Shown: positions 27,201 through 34,479 of the stretch, one piece after another
Layout: each line of letters opens with the position of its first letter
Numbering within the stretch: position 1 is the first letter of the stretch
Origin: Clostridia bacterium
Lineage (GTDB): Bacteria; Bacillota; Clostridia; Oscillospirales; CAG-272
NCBI GenBank assembly: GCA_017482355.1
Contig: JAFUNJ010000007.1
Span: forward strand, 28,020 to 92,019
DNA: 64,000 nt
Reading direction: 5' to 3'
Made by a program: the position numbers and the translations under genes
The notes under the pieces: generated by a model
The model's database searches: none
What the model was told of the DNA's origin: nothing
Seen by the model: only the letters and a program-made list of their open reading frames with translations

Positions 27201-27725
27201 ATGCCAGGAACAAGAAAGCTCGGCAGAACTACCGCCAACCGTATGGCAATGCTCCGCGGTATGGTAACGCTTCTGCTTGAGACCGGTAAGGTCGACACTA
27301 CCCTTACCAGAGCGAAGGAAGTTCGCGCTCTTGCCGAGAAGATGATCACTCTCGGAAAGAAGAATACACTTGCAACTCGCCGTCAGGCACTTGCATTCAT
27401 CACCAAGGAAGACGTAGTTAAGAAGGTCTTTGACCAGATCGCTCCCGAGAATGCAAACCGTAACGGCGGTTACACGGCAATCTACAAGCTCGGTCCCCGT
27501 CGCGGCGACGGAGCAGAGATGGCTCGTATAGTTCTTCTCAGTGAGGTTGAGAAGAAAGCAGCTGAGGAAAAGAAGGCTTCCAAGAAGTCCAAGAAGGCTG
27601 CAAAGAAGGTTGAAGCTCCTGTAGAGGAAGCTCCCGTAGAGGCAGTAGCAGAGGAAGCTGTAGAAGCTCCCGCTGAAGAGACTGCTACCGAGGAAGCTCC
27701 CGCAGAGGAAGCAACCGAGGCGTAA
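27201..27725 (+). CDS. rplQ: 50S ribosomal protein L17 with Ala/Glu/Lys-rich tail
   Basis: Tunnel-exit protein of the 50S subunit. The first ~117 residues are a normal L17 ([40 protein letters not shown]). They are followed by about 57 extra residues: a Lys-rich stretch, then repeats of [17 protein letters not shown] type, acidic and proline-spaced, surely disordered. Such extensions are seen in several Clostridia; role unknown. Last gene of the ribosomal operon, with a strong terminator 6 bases after the stop. Confidence 0.95.
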   Translation: MPGTRKLGRTTANRMAMLRGMVTLLLETGKVDTTLTRAKEVRALAEKMITLGKKNTLATRRQALAFITKEDVVKKVFDQIAPENANRNGGYTAIYKLGPRRGDGAEMARIVLLSEVEKKAAEEKKASKKSKKAAKKVEAPVEEAPVEAVAEEAVEAPAEETATEEAPAEEATEA

Positions 27726-27731
27726 AAAGTT

Positions 27732-27767
27732 AAAAACTCCGAAAGCATCGCTTTCGGAGTTTTTTTG
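27732..27767 (+). terminator. Terminator of the ribosomal operon
   Basis: AAAAACTCCGAAAG-catcg-CTTTCGGAGTTTTTTT. A second GC-rich hairpin without a T run follows at 27776-27798 (AACCCCGC/GCGGGGTT). Confidence 0.93.
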
Positions 27768-27869
27768 TAACTGAAAACCCCGCGTGAGGGGCGGGGTTCA
27801 AAAAAGGTTTACCGATGAACAATAATAAGACAAAACCAAGAGGAGGAGAATTTGAAGGACAATGTCTTG

Positions 27870-28020
27870 CCTTCCCCAGCGGGGAAGGTGGCCGAGCTTG
27901 CGAGGCCGGATGAGGAGAAAAGAAACGGTGGATGATCAGAAAGGAACAAAAGAAACAAAACCTTGAAATCTCCTCATCCGTCTGCTCCTGCGTCGCAGCC
28001 ACCTTCCCCGCTGGGGAAGG
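27870..28020. repeat. Two inverted copies of the GGATGAGG repeat family
   Basis: Plus-oriented copy 27870-27917: CCTTCCCC-AGC-GGGGAAGG, then a GGCC...GGCC stem, then GGATGAGGAG. Minus-oriented copy 27970-28020: CTCCTCATCC, then a diverged middle, then CCTTCCCC-GCT-GGGGAAGG. The first palindromes match perfectly in both. About 50 bases separate the copies. The 427-base stretch from rplQ to the AraC gene holds only terminators and this pair; I see no gene in it. Confidence 0.75.
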
Positions 28021-28121
28021 CAAGGGTCGAACGGGTAGCAAGTAACAAATGCGTGGCTGGCAGACCTTTCTAAAGCGCACTTGTGCGCAGCCGCAAGGAT
28101 CAGCGCAACGCCCGAAACTGA

Positions 28122-28148
28122 AAATCCACCCGCAATGCGGGTGGATTT
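28122..28148. terminator. Bidirectional terminator, ends the AraC gene
   Basis: AAATCCACCCG-caatg-CGGGTGGATTT, placed 5 bases after the minus-strand stop at 28153. On the minus strand the stem is followed by a short mixed T/C stretch; on the plus strand by TCTATTTATCT. Confidence 0.8.
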
Positions 28149-28152
28149 CTAT

Positions 28153-28977
28153 TTATCTGTCTGTATTCGATTCCCTATATGTCGCGGGACTCATTCCGCA
28201 CTGTCTTTTGAAGATTGAAGAAAAATTAGAGAGCGATCCGAAGCCCGAAGCAAAGCATGCCTCCGAAACCGCAAATCCGCTTCTGAGAAGCGTCTTAGCA
28301 TAGTTTATTCGCAAAGAGGTGATGCGCTCGGTATAGTTTTCGCCCGTAGCCTTGTAAAAAAGCCTGCTGAGGTAAGCCGGATGATAACCGGCGATCTTCG
28401 CAAGATCTTCGAGGGTGATCTTCTCTCTGAAGTGCTGTTCGACGTAGGCAACTGCACGCACGATGCTGTCGAGGTGCTTGCTTTTTTCAATGCCTTGATA
28501 TTTCGCTTGATCAGACGGAACGAATCGGCTCACAAGATACTCAAGGAGCTGCCTCAGGCAGGGGCCGCCGCTTTCGTATTCGTTTTTTACGAGCATAGTC
28601 GCAGAGATGAAGCTCTCAAGCTCACTGCTTTCGAAATGCCGCATCTTCACATATTCGGGGGAGTAAACGAGATTCCGCGCTTCCTCCGTCAGCCAAGTCG
28701 CGTCGAACGATACGTTGATTATATCGAGAGAATTATCAGAGGATATTTTGTGAAAGTCAACGGGGGTAAGTAAATAAGCGTCACCTTTTCCGATATCATA
28801 TTCAATACCGTTGCAGAAATGCTTACCCGAGCCGTTTACCACCGCCTCAATTTCAAAGTAATCGTGCCAGTGCAGATCGTAGAAGCTGTAATTGTTTCTT
28901 TTGACAAAAATATGCTTGTTTCCCGTTTTTTCCGCCGTTTTCAGGCGCGGAACGTTGTCGTATATTTTCAAATTCAT
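28153..28977 (-). CDS. AraC family transcriptional regulator
   Basis: A 274-residue regulator. The N-terminal half is a cupin sensor domain (DLHWHDYFEIEAVVNGSG and CNGIEYDIGKGDAYLLTPVD), of the type that binds sugars. The C-terminal ~100 residues are the two-HTH AraC domain (ITLEDLAKIAGYHPAYLSRLF; SVSEACFASGFGS-like AVSEACFASGFGSLSNFSSIF; and GMSPATYRE). The ATG at 28977 is preferred to a GTG one codon upstream. The promoter places the transcript start only about 5 bases before this ATG. The target is unknown; the neighbouring divergent sugar-phosphate genes are candidates. Confidence 0.86.
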   Translation of the reverse strand: MNLKIYDNVPRLKTAEKTGNKHIFVKRNNYSFYDLHWHDYFEIEAVVNGSGKHFCNGIEYDIGKGDAYLLTPVDFHKISSDNSLDIINVSFDATWLTEEARNLVYSPEYVKMRHFESSELESFISATMLVKNEYESGGPCLRQLLEYLVSRFVPSDQAKYQGIEKSKHLDSIVRAVAYVEQHFREKITLEDLAKIAGYHPAYLSRLFYKATGENYTERITSLRINYAKTLLRSGFAVSEACFASGFGSLSNFSSIFKRQCGMSPATYRESNTDR

Positions 28978-28988
28978 CACCCGAAAAT

Positions 28989-29017
28989 ATAATATACTGA
29001 AATTTTATATTTGTCAA
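28989..29017 (-). promoter_or_regulatory. Promoter of the AraC gene
   Basis: Minus strand: TTGACA (29017-29012), 17-base spacer, TATTAT (28994-28989). An excellent match; the start codon is only 11 bases past the -10 box. Confidence 0.82.
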
Positions 29018-29057
29018 TAAAATCTTAAAAAACAGTCGATATATCTTCATAGATAGG

Positions 29058-29086
29058 TTGCCGCATCAAATTACGTATTTTATAAT
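29058..29086 (+). promoter_or_regulatory. Promoter upstream of the kinase-HAD gene
   Basis: TTGCCG (29058-29063), 17-base spacer, TATAAT (29081-29086). The transcript would have about 255 nt before the ATG at 29351. In the 373 bases between the AraC gene and 29351 I see only the two divergent promoters and the weak ORFs noted at 29225-29347. Confidence 0.65.
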
Positions 29087-29224
29087 GATTACATAAGAAA
29101 CAGTATTTGAAAAGCAGAAAAACAATATGCTTCAACCCGAAACGGTAGATTTTTCCAAAAGTAAGAGCTTCACGGCGAAGGACAGACGTGATCTTATAAC
29201 AATAGATAACCTCCGCACGCCGGT

Positions 29225-29347
29225 ATGCGGGACGACACAATATTTGAAAGGGAGAAGTTTTCGAGCTTGCTCAGAAAGCTTAAGGAAGCAAAGGAGAATT
29301 ACCGAGCCGAGACAATTTCGAGCTTGTACGCGGGACTGAAAGGATAA
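29225..29347 (+). CDS. Possible small protein or gene remnant
   Basis: A 40-codon frame, MRDDTIFEREKFSSLLRKLK then EAKENYRAETISSLYAGLKG, ending 3 bases before the kinase-HAD start. The composition looks like a real amphipathic helical peptide, but no ribosome-binding site precedes the ATG. A second frame upstream (from 29127) reads plausibly for about 30 residues before turning into unlikely sequence, so this could be a frameshifted remnant. No function suggested. Confidence 0.25.
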   Translation: MRDDTIFEREKFSSLLRKLKEAKENYRAETISSLYAGLKG

Positions 29348-29350
29348 TAT

Positions 29351-31174
29351 ATGAATACTTTTTTGGATAAAGACGAGCTTTTGAGTATACTTGATGGAAT
29401 AAAAAAGATAAAGGTGTGCTTCGTCGGCGACGTTGCGATCGACGCGTATTGGCGTGCCGATATGAAGAAAAGCACCTTATCGCGTGAAACGCCGCATTAT
29501 ATCTTACCTGTCGTAAGTGAGACCTATTCACCGGGTGGCGGCGGTAACGTGGTGAGCAATATCGCATCGCTTGAACCGCAGAAGCTCATTCCCGTTACGG
29601 CAATAGCCGACGATTGGCGCGGCAAGATCCTGACCGATCTGTTTGAGGCGCAGGGCGTGGATCTTTCGGGAATCGTAAAAAGAAAAGACGGTGTAACGAC
29701 CTGCTACGTCAAGCCCATTAAGGTCGGAATTTCCGGTATCGGGCAGGAGGATCCGCGCCTCGACTTTGAAAATTACGAGGAAATTGACCCCCGTGACGAG
29801 GAAAAGCTGCTCGCCGCTCTTGAAATTGCGGCAAAGGAAGCAGACGTTATAGCCGTTTCCGACTACTGCACCTACGGAGTTATCACGCAGCGGATGAGAG
29901 ACCGCCTCTGCGAGCTTGCGAAAACAATGCCTGTGATCGTTGACAGCAGAGACAGAATAGATCGGTTCAATAACGTAATTATTAAGCCGAACGAGGTCGA
30001 GGCGGCGAGAGCCGTTGGTGCAGATTTCGCGGCGCTGAGCGGATCGGTTCAGGACTATATCAATATCGGAAACAGGCTCGAAAGCAGGACGGGTGCGCCC
30101 GCTATAATTACGCTTGGCGCCCTCGGCGGACTTTGGTGCGAAAACGGCGAGTGTCATTACATTGAAACTGTTCCCGCTGACGGTGAGATCGACATCGTCG
30201 GTGCAGGTGATACCTTTTTGTCGGCGTTTTCCTGCGCGTATGCGGTTTGCAAGGACGGTGTAAAGGCGATGGCGTTTGCGAATCTTGCCTCGGGTGTGAC
30301 TGTCAAGAAGATAGGCACGACGGGAACTGCCTCACCCGACGAAATAATCGCGAAGTGGGAGAAATGCAAAAAGAACGATAATTTTGAGATATTGCAGCCG
30401 AGCCGTATCCCGAACGGTAAGGTGAAAGCGGCTGTCTTTGATTTTGACGGTACGATCTCAACGCTTCGTTGCGGCTGGGAAAGGGTAATGCGGGGATTGA
30501 TGCTCGACTTCCTTTCTGACGGAACTAAGGAACGTGAAAATGAGATTGACGCGTATATAGATTCATCAACGGGCATTCAGACCGTATATCAGATGAAGTG
30601 GCTGAAGGAGCAGGCAGACAAAATCGGACGCGGAGATATGAGTCACGACGTCTGGTGGTATAAGGACGAGTATAACCGACGACTTATGGAAGAGGTCGGC
30701 GCGCGAACGGAACGCTTGAAGCGCGGCGAGGATTCGCCGAACAAATACCTTATTTCGGGCGTAGTTGATTTCATCAAGGCATTGAAAGATGCGGGAATCG
30801 AGCTGTATCTTGCAAGCGGAACCGACCACGAGGACGTGCTTCTCGAAGCAGAGGCACTTGGTGTATCCGACTGTTTCGGTATCATTAAGGGCGCGCCGCG
30901 CAGAGCCGAGGCGTGCTCAAAGGAAGCGGTCATAAAAATGCTTCTTGAGGAGAGCGGACTCAGCTCCGACTCCCTGCTTCTCGTCGGCGACGGCAAGGTT
31001 GAGATCGCGCTCGGAGAGGAAAAGGGCTGCTTCACGCTCGGCGTTGCCTCTGACGAGGTAAAACTCAGCGGAGTAAACCCCGTCAAGCGCAAGCGCCTGA
31101 TAAACGCGGGAGCCGACGTGATAATCGGTGATTTCACCGAACGCGACGCCCTGATGCGTTGGCTCGGCCTCTGA
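29351..31174 (+). CDS. PfkB-type (heptose kinase-like) / HAD phosphatase fusion protein
   Basis: A 607-residue two-domain enzyme. Residues 1 to about 335 form a ribokinase-fold kinase like the N-terminal domain of HldE/RfaE, with GDVAIDAYWRADMKKSTLSR, ETPHYILPV, SPGGGGNVVSNIASL and the catalytic signature IVGAGDTFLSAFSCAY. Residues about 355-607 form a HAD hydrolase with motif I FDFDGTIS, motif II LYLASGT, a lysine region and motif IV LLVGDGKVEIALGEEKG; about 90 residues between motifs I and II form a cap. HldE normally carries a nucleotidyltransferase here, and GmhB is capless, so this fusion is unlike the standard pathway. A GmhA-like isomerase gene follows after 22 bases. Likely makes a sugar 1,7-bisphosphate and dephosphorylates it; inference. 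Confidence 0.75.
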   Translation: MNTFLDKDELLSILDGIKKIKVCFVGDVAIDAYWRADMKKSTLSRETPHYILPVVSETYSPGGGGNVVSNIASLEPQKLIPVTAIADDWRGKILTDLFEAQGVDLSGIVKRKDGVTTCYVKPIKVGISGIGQEDPRLDFENYEEIDPRDEEKLLAALEIAAKEADVIAVSDYCTYGVITQRMRDRLCELAKTMPVIVDSRDRIDRFNNVIIKPNEVEAARAVGADFAALSGSVQDYINIGNRLESRTGAPAIITLGALGGLWCENGECHYIETVPADGEIDIVGAGDTFLSAFSCAYAVCKDGVKAMAFANLASGVTVKKIGTTGTASPDEIIAKWEKCKKNDNFEILQPSRIPNGKVKAAVFDFDGTISTLRCGWERVMRGLMLDFLSDGTKERENEIDAYIDSSTGIQTVYQMKWLKEQADKIGRGDMSHDVWWYKDEYNRRLMEEVGARTERLKRGEDSPNKYLISGVVDFIKALKDAGIELYLASGTDHEDVLLEAEALGVSDCFGIIKGAPRRAEACSKEAVIKMLLEESGLSSDSLLLVGDGKVEIALGEEKGCFTLGVASDEVKLSGVNPVKRKRLINAGADVIIGDFTERDALMRWLGL

Positions 31175-31196
31175 AAACGAATTGTGAGAGGTAAAA

Positions 31197-31826
31197 ATGT
31201 TAAGTAACCTGATGGAACGTTATCCGTCGCTTAAGGCGTGTGAAACGGAAATAAAGAAAGCAGCAGCAAAGCTGATCGACTGCTACGAAAAGGGCGGTAA
31301 GGCGCTCATCTGCGGTAACGGCGGAAGCTGTGCCGACGCAGACCATATCGTCGGCGAGCTGATGAAGGGCTTTTTAAAAAAGCGTCCGCTTTCGGCTTCG
31401 CAGAGGCGGAAGATGTCGGAAAGCTGTCCCGTTTTGGCGACCGACACCTTGAATAAGCTTCAGGGAGCGCTTCCCGCAATCTCACTCTGCTCACTTAACG
31501 CCTTGAATACCGCGTTCTCAAACGACGTCGATTCCGAAATGATATACGCGCAGAGCGTTTACGGCTTGGGCGCAAAGAACGACGTTTTTATCGGCATCAG
31601 CACCTCGGGGAATGCCCAAAACGTTTATCTTGCCGCGTGCGTGGCAAGATCCATCGGAATGGCGGTCATAGGACTTACGGGTAAGGACGGCGGAAAGCTT
31701 AAGGAAATCTCCGATATATGTATAATCGCCCCCGAAAACGAAACCTATAAAATTCAGGAACTCCATCTTCCTATATATCACTACCTTTGCGCCGAGATTG
31801 AAAAGCACTTTTTTGCGGAATTATAA
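31197..31826 (+). CDS. gmhA: GmhA-like phosphosugar isomerase (SIS domain)
   Basis: A 209-residue SIS-domain protein. GNGGSCADADHIVGELMKGF matches the GmhA active-site start, including His and Glu of the metal site; ISTSGNAQNVYLAA is the phosphosugar loop; QELHLPIYHYLCAEIE supplies the C-terminal Gln/His residues. An insert after the first motif (KKRPLSASQRRKMSE) is typical of a Firmicute subgroup. In Gram-negative bacteria GmhA turns sedoheptulose 7-phosphate into glycero-manno-heptose 7-phosphate. Pairing with a heptose-kinase-like fusion supports a heptose-type sugar phosphate pathway, probably for surface glycans. Confidence 0.78.
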   Translation: MLSNLMERYPSLKACETEIKKAAAKLIDCYEKGGKALICGNGGSCADADHIVGELMKGFLKKRPLSASQRRKMSESCPVLATDTLNKLQGALPAISLCSLNALNTAFSNDVDSEMIYAQSVYGLGAKNDVFIGISTSGNAQNVYLAACVARSIGMAVIGLTGKDGGKLKEISDICIIAPENETYKIQELHLPIYHYLCAEIEKHFFAEL

Positions 31827-31856
31827 AACACCGAAAGCATAGCTTTCGGTGTTTTT
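31825..31856 (+). terminator. Terminator after the GmhA-like gene
   Basis: AAAACACCGAAAGC-ATA-GCTTTCGGTGTTTTT, overlapping the stop codon. Confidence 0.9.
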
Positions 31857-31859
31857 GTG

Positions 31860-31888
31860 TTGTTTTCTCACGTAAAATATGATAGAAT
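31860..31888 (+). promoter_or_regulatory. Putative promoter of the nitroreductase gene
   Basis: TTGTTT (31860-31865), 17-base spacer, TAGAAT (31883-31888), 27 bases before the ATG at 31915. Confidence 0.6.
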
Positions 31889-31914
31889 GTTGATATAAAA
31901 TATTGGAGGTAATT

Positions 31915-32427
31915 ATGGGTATTGAAATTTTCAAGGAAAGACGAAGTATAAAAAGCTATAAGAAAGAGCAGATAAAGCCCGAGGAGCTTGACGCGATCCT
32001 CGAAGCGGGAACCTACGCTCCGACGGGAATGAACCGCCAGAGCCCGCTCATCGTTGCGTTTACCGACGAGGCGGAAGTGCGCGAGATGGCGACGGAGAAT
32101 GCAAAAATCATGGGCAGGGAAGGAATAGATCCCTTTTACGGCGCACCGACCGTTGTCGTAGTCTTTGCCGACAGCGAGGTTAATACGGGAATGGAGGATG
32201 CCTGCCTCGTGCTCGGAAATATGCTGAACGCCGCTCACGCGATCGGCATCGGCTCGTGCTGGATACATAGAGCAAGGGAGGTCTTTGAAACTCCTTACGG
32301 AATCGAGCTCAAAAAGAAGCTCGGAATAGCGGATAAATACGTTGCTGTCGGAAATTGCATCCTCGGCTATCCAGAAGCGGTGCCCGCTGTACGTCCGCGC
32401 AGAGAGGGATATACAATTAAAGCGTAA
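31915..32427 (+). CDS. Nitroreductase family protein
   Basis: A 170-residue flavin (FMN) oxidoreductase-like protein using NAD(P)H. The N-terminal FKERRSIKSYKKEQI and ILEAGTYAPTGMNRQSP match the family's FMN-binding start; IGSCWIHRAREVFETPYG and CILGYPEAVPAVRPRR complete the pattern. The ATG at 31915 follows TTGGAGGT; a TTG four codons upstream is excluded because it overlaps that site. Substrate unknown. A single-gene unit. Confidence 0.85.
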   Translation: MGIEIFKERRSIKSYKKEQIKPEELDAILEAGTYAPTGMNRQSPLIVAFTDEAEVREMATENAKIMGREGIDPFYGAPTVVVVFADSEVNTGMEDACLVLGNMLNAAHAIGIGSCWIHRAREVFETPYGIELKKKLGIADKYVAVGNCILGYPEAVPAVRPRREGYTIKA

Positions 32428-32479
32428 TTATCACCAAATTAATACTGTTAATAGAGTGTAAAATTGACACTTATTCATC

Positions 32480-32508
32480 TTGCCCGAGCGCTCAAAAAAG
32501 AGTATAAT
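32480..32508 (+). promoter_or_regulatory. Promoter of the antiporter gene
   Basis: TTGCCC (32480-32485), 17-base spacer, TATAAT (32503-32508). A perfect TTGACA lies at 32464 but is too far from this -10 box (33 bases). Confidence 0.68.
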
Positions 32509-32555
32509 TTAACCTCGGTGGGTTTTACCCGCACAAAAACTAAAAGGTGAAATAA

Positions 32556-33866
32556 ATGTATACACTTCTTCCGCTCGCTCTTGCGCTGTTCGCAGGACTT
32601 ATGCTGTCAAGAGTGACGAAAAAATTTAATCTCCCTGCAGTTACCGCATATTTGGTCGCAGGAATACTGATCGGACCGTTTTGCTTAGGCGCACTCGGCG
32701 TACCCGGTCTCGGCTTCAATTCTCTTGATCAAGTACACGGCTTTAATCTTCTTTCTGAGGTCGCGCTCGGATTTATTGCGTTCACGATGGGAAACGAGTT
32801 CCGTCTCGACGCGCTCAAAAAAATAGGCAAAAAAGCCGTAATAATTGCGGTTTTCCAGGCGCTTGTAGCAACTCTGTTCGTTGACCTTGCCCTTTACGGC
32901 GTGCATTGCATTATGCCAAGAGCGCTCCCGCTTTCGGCAGTTCTGACGCTCGGCGCAATAGCAACGGCAACAGCTCCTGCCGCAACTCTGATGGTCGTAA
33001 AGCAGTATAAGGCGGACGGACCTCTTACGAGGATGCTCCTGCCGGTCGTCGCACTTGACGATATGGTCGGACTTGTCGTTTTTGCAATATCGTTCGGCAT
33101 CGCGAAGTCTCTTGAGCTTCATCATCTCGACGTAGCGTCAATAGTTATCGACCCGATTCTTGAGGTCGTATGTTCACTCGCAATGGGCGCGATCATCGGC
33201 TGGGCGTTCCATTTTATCGAGCAATTCTTCCATTCTCGCTCAAAGAGAATGAGCATCTCGGTAATGTTCGTATTCCTGGCAGTCGCGCTTTCGCAGCTCG
33301 AATTTGACCTCGGAGCAAATATAAAGCTTGTATTCTCACCGCTTCTCGTTTGTATGGCGATGGGAACGGTCTTCTGCAACCTCTGCGATTTCTCGGAGGA
33401 GCTTATGGATCGAATCGACCGCTGGACGGGACCCCTTATGGTTCTATTCTTCGTTCTCAGCGGTTGCGACCTTGACTTCAAGGTGTTCTCAGATTGGGCA
33501 ATTATCGTTGTCGGTGTCGTTTATATAATCTTCCGTTCGCTCGGTAAGATATACGGAGCAAAGCTCTCGGCAAAAATGACAAAATGCAGTCCGACGATTC
33601 AGAAGTATCTCGGCATAACTCTGCTTCCGCAGGCAGGCGTTTCGCTCGGGATGTCGCTTACCGCAATGGCGCTTCCGATCGCAGGACCGATCATCCGTAA
33701 CGTCGCGCTCTTTGCAGTCCTTGTATACGAGCTTGTCGGACCGCTTCTTACGAGAATCGCTCTCGAGAAAGCAGGCGAAATTAAAGAAAGACCGCTCACA
33801 GAACGCGAGATCGCGCATATCAACAAGAAAAATCAAAAGAAAAACCAAGAGAAAACTGCCGTTTAA
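32556..33866 (+). CDS. Cation:proton antiporter, CPA2/Kef type
   Basis: A 436-residue integral membrane protein with about 12 hydrophobic segments. The start LPLALALFAGLMLSRVTKKF, LPAVTAYLVAGILIGPF, the helix SEVALGFIAFTMGNEF and LALDDMVGLVVFAISFG-like VALDDMVGLVVFAIS (carrying the paired Asp residues of the ion site) are characteristic of NhaA/Kef-fold exchangers. No TrkA-N or USP domain follows; the C-terminus is a short Lys/Asn-rich tail. Probably exchanges Na+ or K+ for protons; ion not determinable. A monocistronic unit. Confidence 0.85.
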   Translation: MYTLLPLALALFAGLMLSRVTKKFNLPAVTAYLVAGILIGPFCLGALGVPGLGFNSLDQVHGFNLLSEVALGFIAFTMGNEFRLDALKKIGKKAVIIAVFQALVATLFVDLALYGVHCIMPRALPLSAVLTLGAIATATAPAATLMVVKQYKADGPLTRMLLPVVALDDMVGLVVFAISFGIAKSLELHHLDVASIVIDPILEVVCSLAMGAIIGWAFHFIEQFFHSRSKRMSISVMFVFLAVALSQLEFDLGANIKLVFSPLLVCMAMGTVFCNLCDFSEELMDRIDRWTGPLMVLFFVLSGCDLDFKVFSDWAIIVVGVVYIIFRSLGKIYGAKLSAKMTKCSPTIQKYLGITLLPQAGVSLGMSLTAMALPIAGPIIRNVALFAVLVYELVGPLLTRIALEKAGEIKERPLTEREIAHINKKNQKKNQEKTAV

Positions 33867-33878
33867 CGGCAGTTTTTT
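33852..33878 (+). terminator. Terminator of the antiporter gene
   Basis: AAAACTGCCG-tttaa-CGGCAGTTTTTT, with the stop codon inside the loop. The AT-rich 158 bases that follow contain a palindrome GTGAATATTCAC (33940-33951) with a near repeat GTAATATTCACC; no gene seen. Confidence 0.9.
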
Positions 33879-34037
33879 ATTCACATAATGTGTATAAATA
33901 TAAATAAATCGCAATTTGCATTCATAATATCCATAAAAAGTGAATATTCACGGTAATATTCACCGAAAAATCAAGAAAATTAGAAAACAGCGCCGCTTTT
34001 TATCGAAAAACCGACTTCGATTACAAAGCCAAAACCA

Positions 34038-34066
34038 TTTACAAGTCCGCTTCATAATGTTATACT
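34038..34066 (+). promoter_or_regulatory. Promoter of the small gene at 34097
   Basis: TTTACA (34038-34043), 17-base spacer, TATACT (34061-34066); the gene has GGAGGG as ribosome-binding site. Confidence 0.65.
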
Positions 34067-34096
34067 TGGCTAAAGGAATTTTGGAGGGCGGAAAAA

Positions 34097-34351
34097 ATGG
34101 GCAAAACGGCAGAACTTGTGATGGTAAACGTAGCCGAGGAGGACGGCATCGTCATAAGGTATTTTCTCTATGAGGATACTTATGAAAACCGCCCGTCGTT
34201 CTCTATCGAATGTCGGTGCGGAGAGGAGAGTGCGTTTTTGCCCGACGTTACGTCGATTTCCGAGCGCGCAAGGGAAATATTCGAGATGTTCGTCCGAGAA
34301 AAGGTGACGCCGATCTCGGCATTCGACGTGATGGAGGAAATATTGTCCTGA
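34097..34351 (+). CDS. Small uncharacterised protein (possibly DUF6514-like)
   Basis: 84 residues, well-formed gene with promoter, ribosome-binding site and terminator. Sequence reads as a small alpha/beta domain: IRYFLYEDTYENRPSFSIEC, then VTSISERAREIFEMFVREKV and TPISAFDVMEEIL. The ending VTPISAFDVMEEIL resembles the VSP.HL.DVVEDW pattern I associate with DUF6514, a Clostridia-specific family without known role. Two Cys (ECRCG) are present. The assignment is from memory of the pattern only. Confidence 0.6.
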   Translation: MGKTAELVMVNVAEEDGIVIRYFLYEDTYENRPSFSIECRCGEESAFLPDVTSISERAREIFEMFVREKVTPISAFDVMEEILS

Positions 34352-34373
34352 AAAGCCCAAGCGGGCTTTTTTC
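34351..34373 (+). terminator. Terminator of the small gene
   Basis: AAAAGCCC-AAGC-GGGCTTTTTT, starting at the last base of the stop codon. Confidence 0.88.
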
Positions 34374-34420
34374 ATTTATTAAGAATATGTTACCATTTTG
34401 TAATAATTAAAGCCGTTTTG

Positions 34421-34449
34421 TAGACTTTTTGCGCATAAAGAGTTATAAT
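34421..34449 (+). promoter_or_regulatory. Promoter of the DUF5685/J-protein unit
   Basis: TAGACT (34421-34426), 17-base spacer, TATAAT (34444-34449). Ribosome-binding site GGAGG precedes the ATG at 34480. Confidence 0.68.
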
Positions 34450-34479
34450 ATTATATTATATATTACCATCGGAGGCAAA

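Noticed and set aside
28049-28773. Plus-strand frames opposite the AraC gene
   Set aside because: Shadows; the minus-strand protein has clear cupin and AraC helix-turn-helix motifs with its own promoter.
32464-32469. TTGACA as -35 box for the antiporter gene
   Set aside because: The distance to the only good -10 box is 33 bases; TTGCCC at 32480 gives the normal 17.
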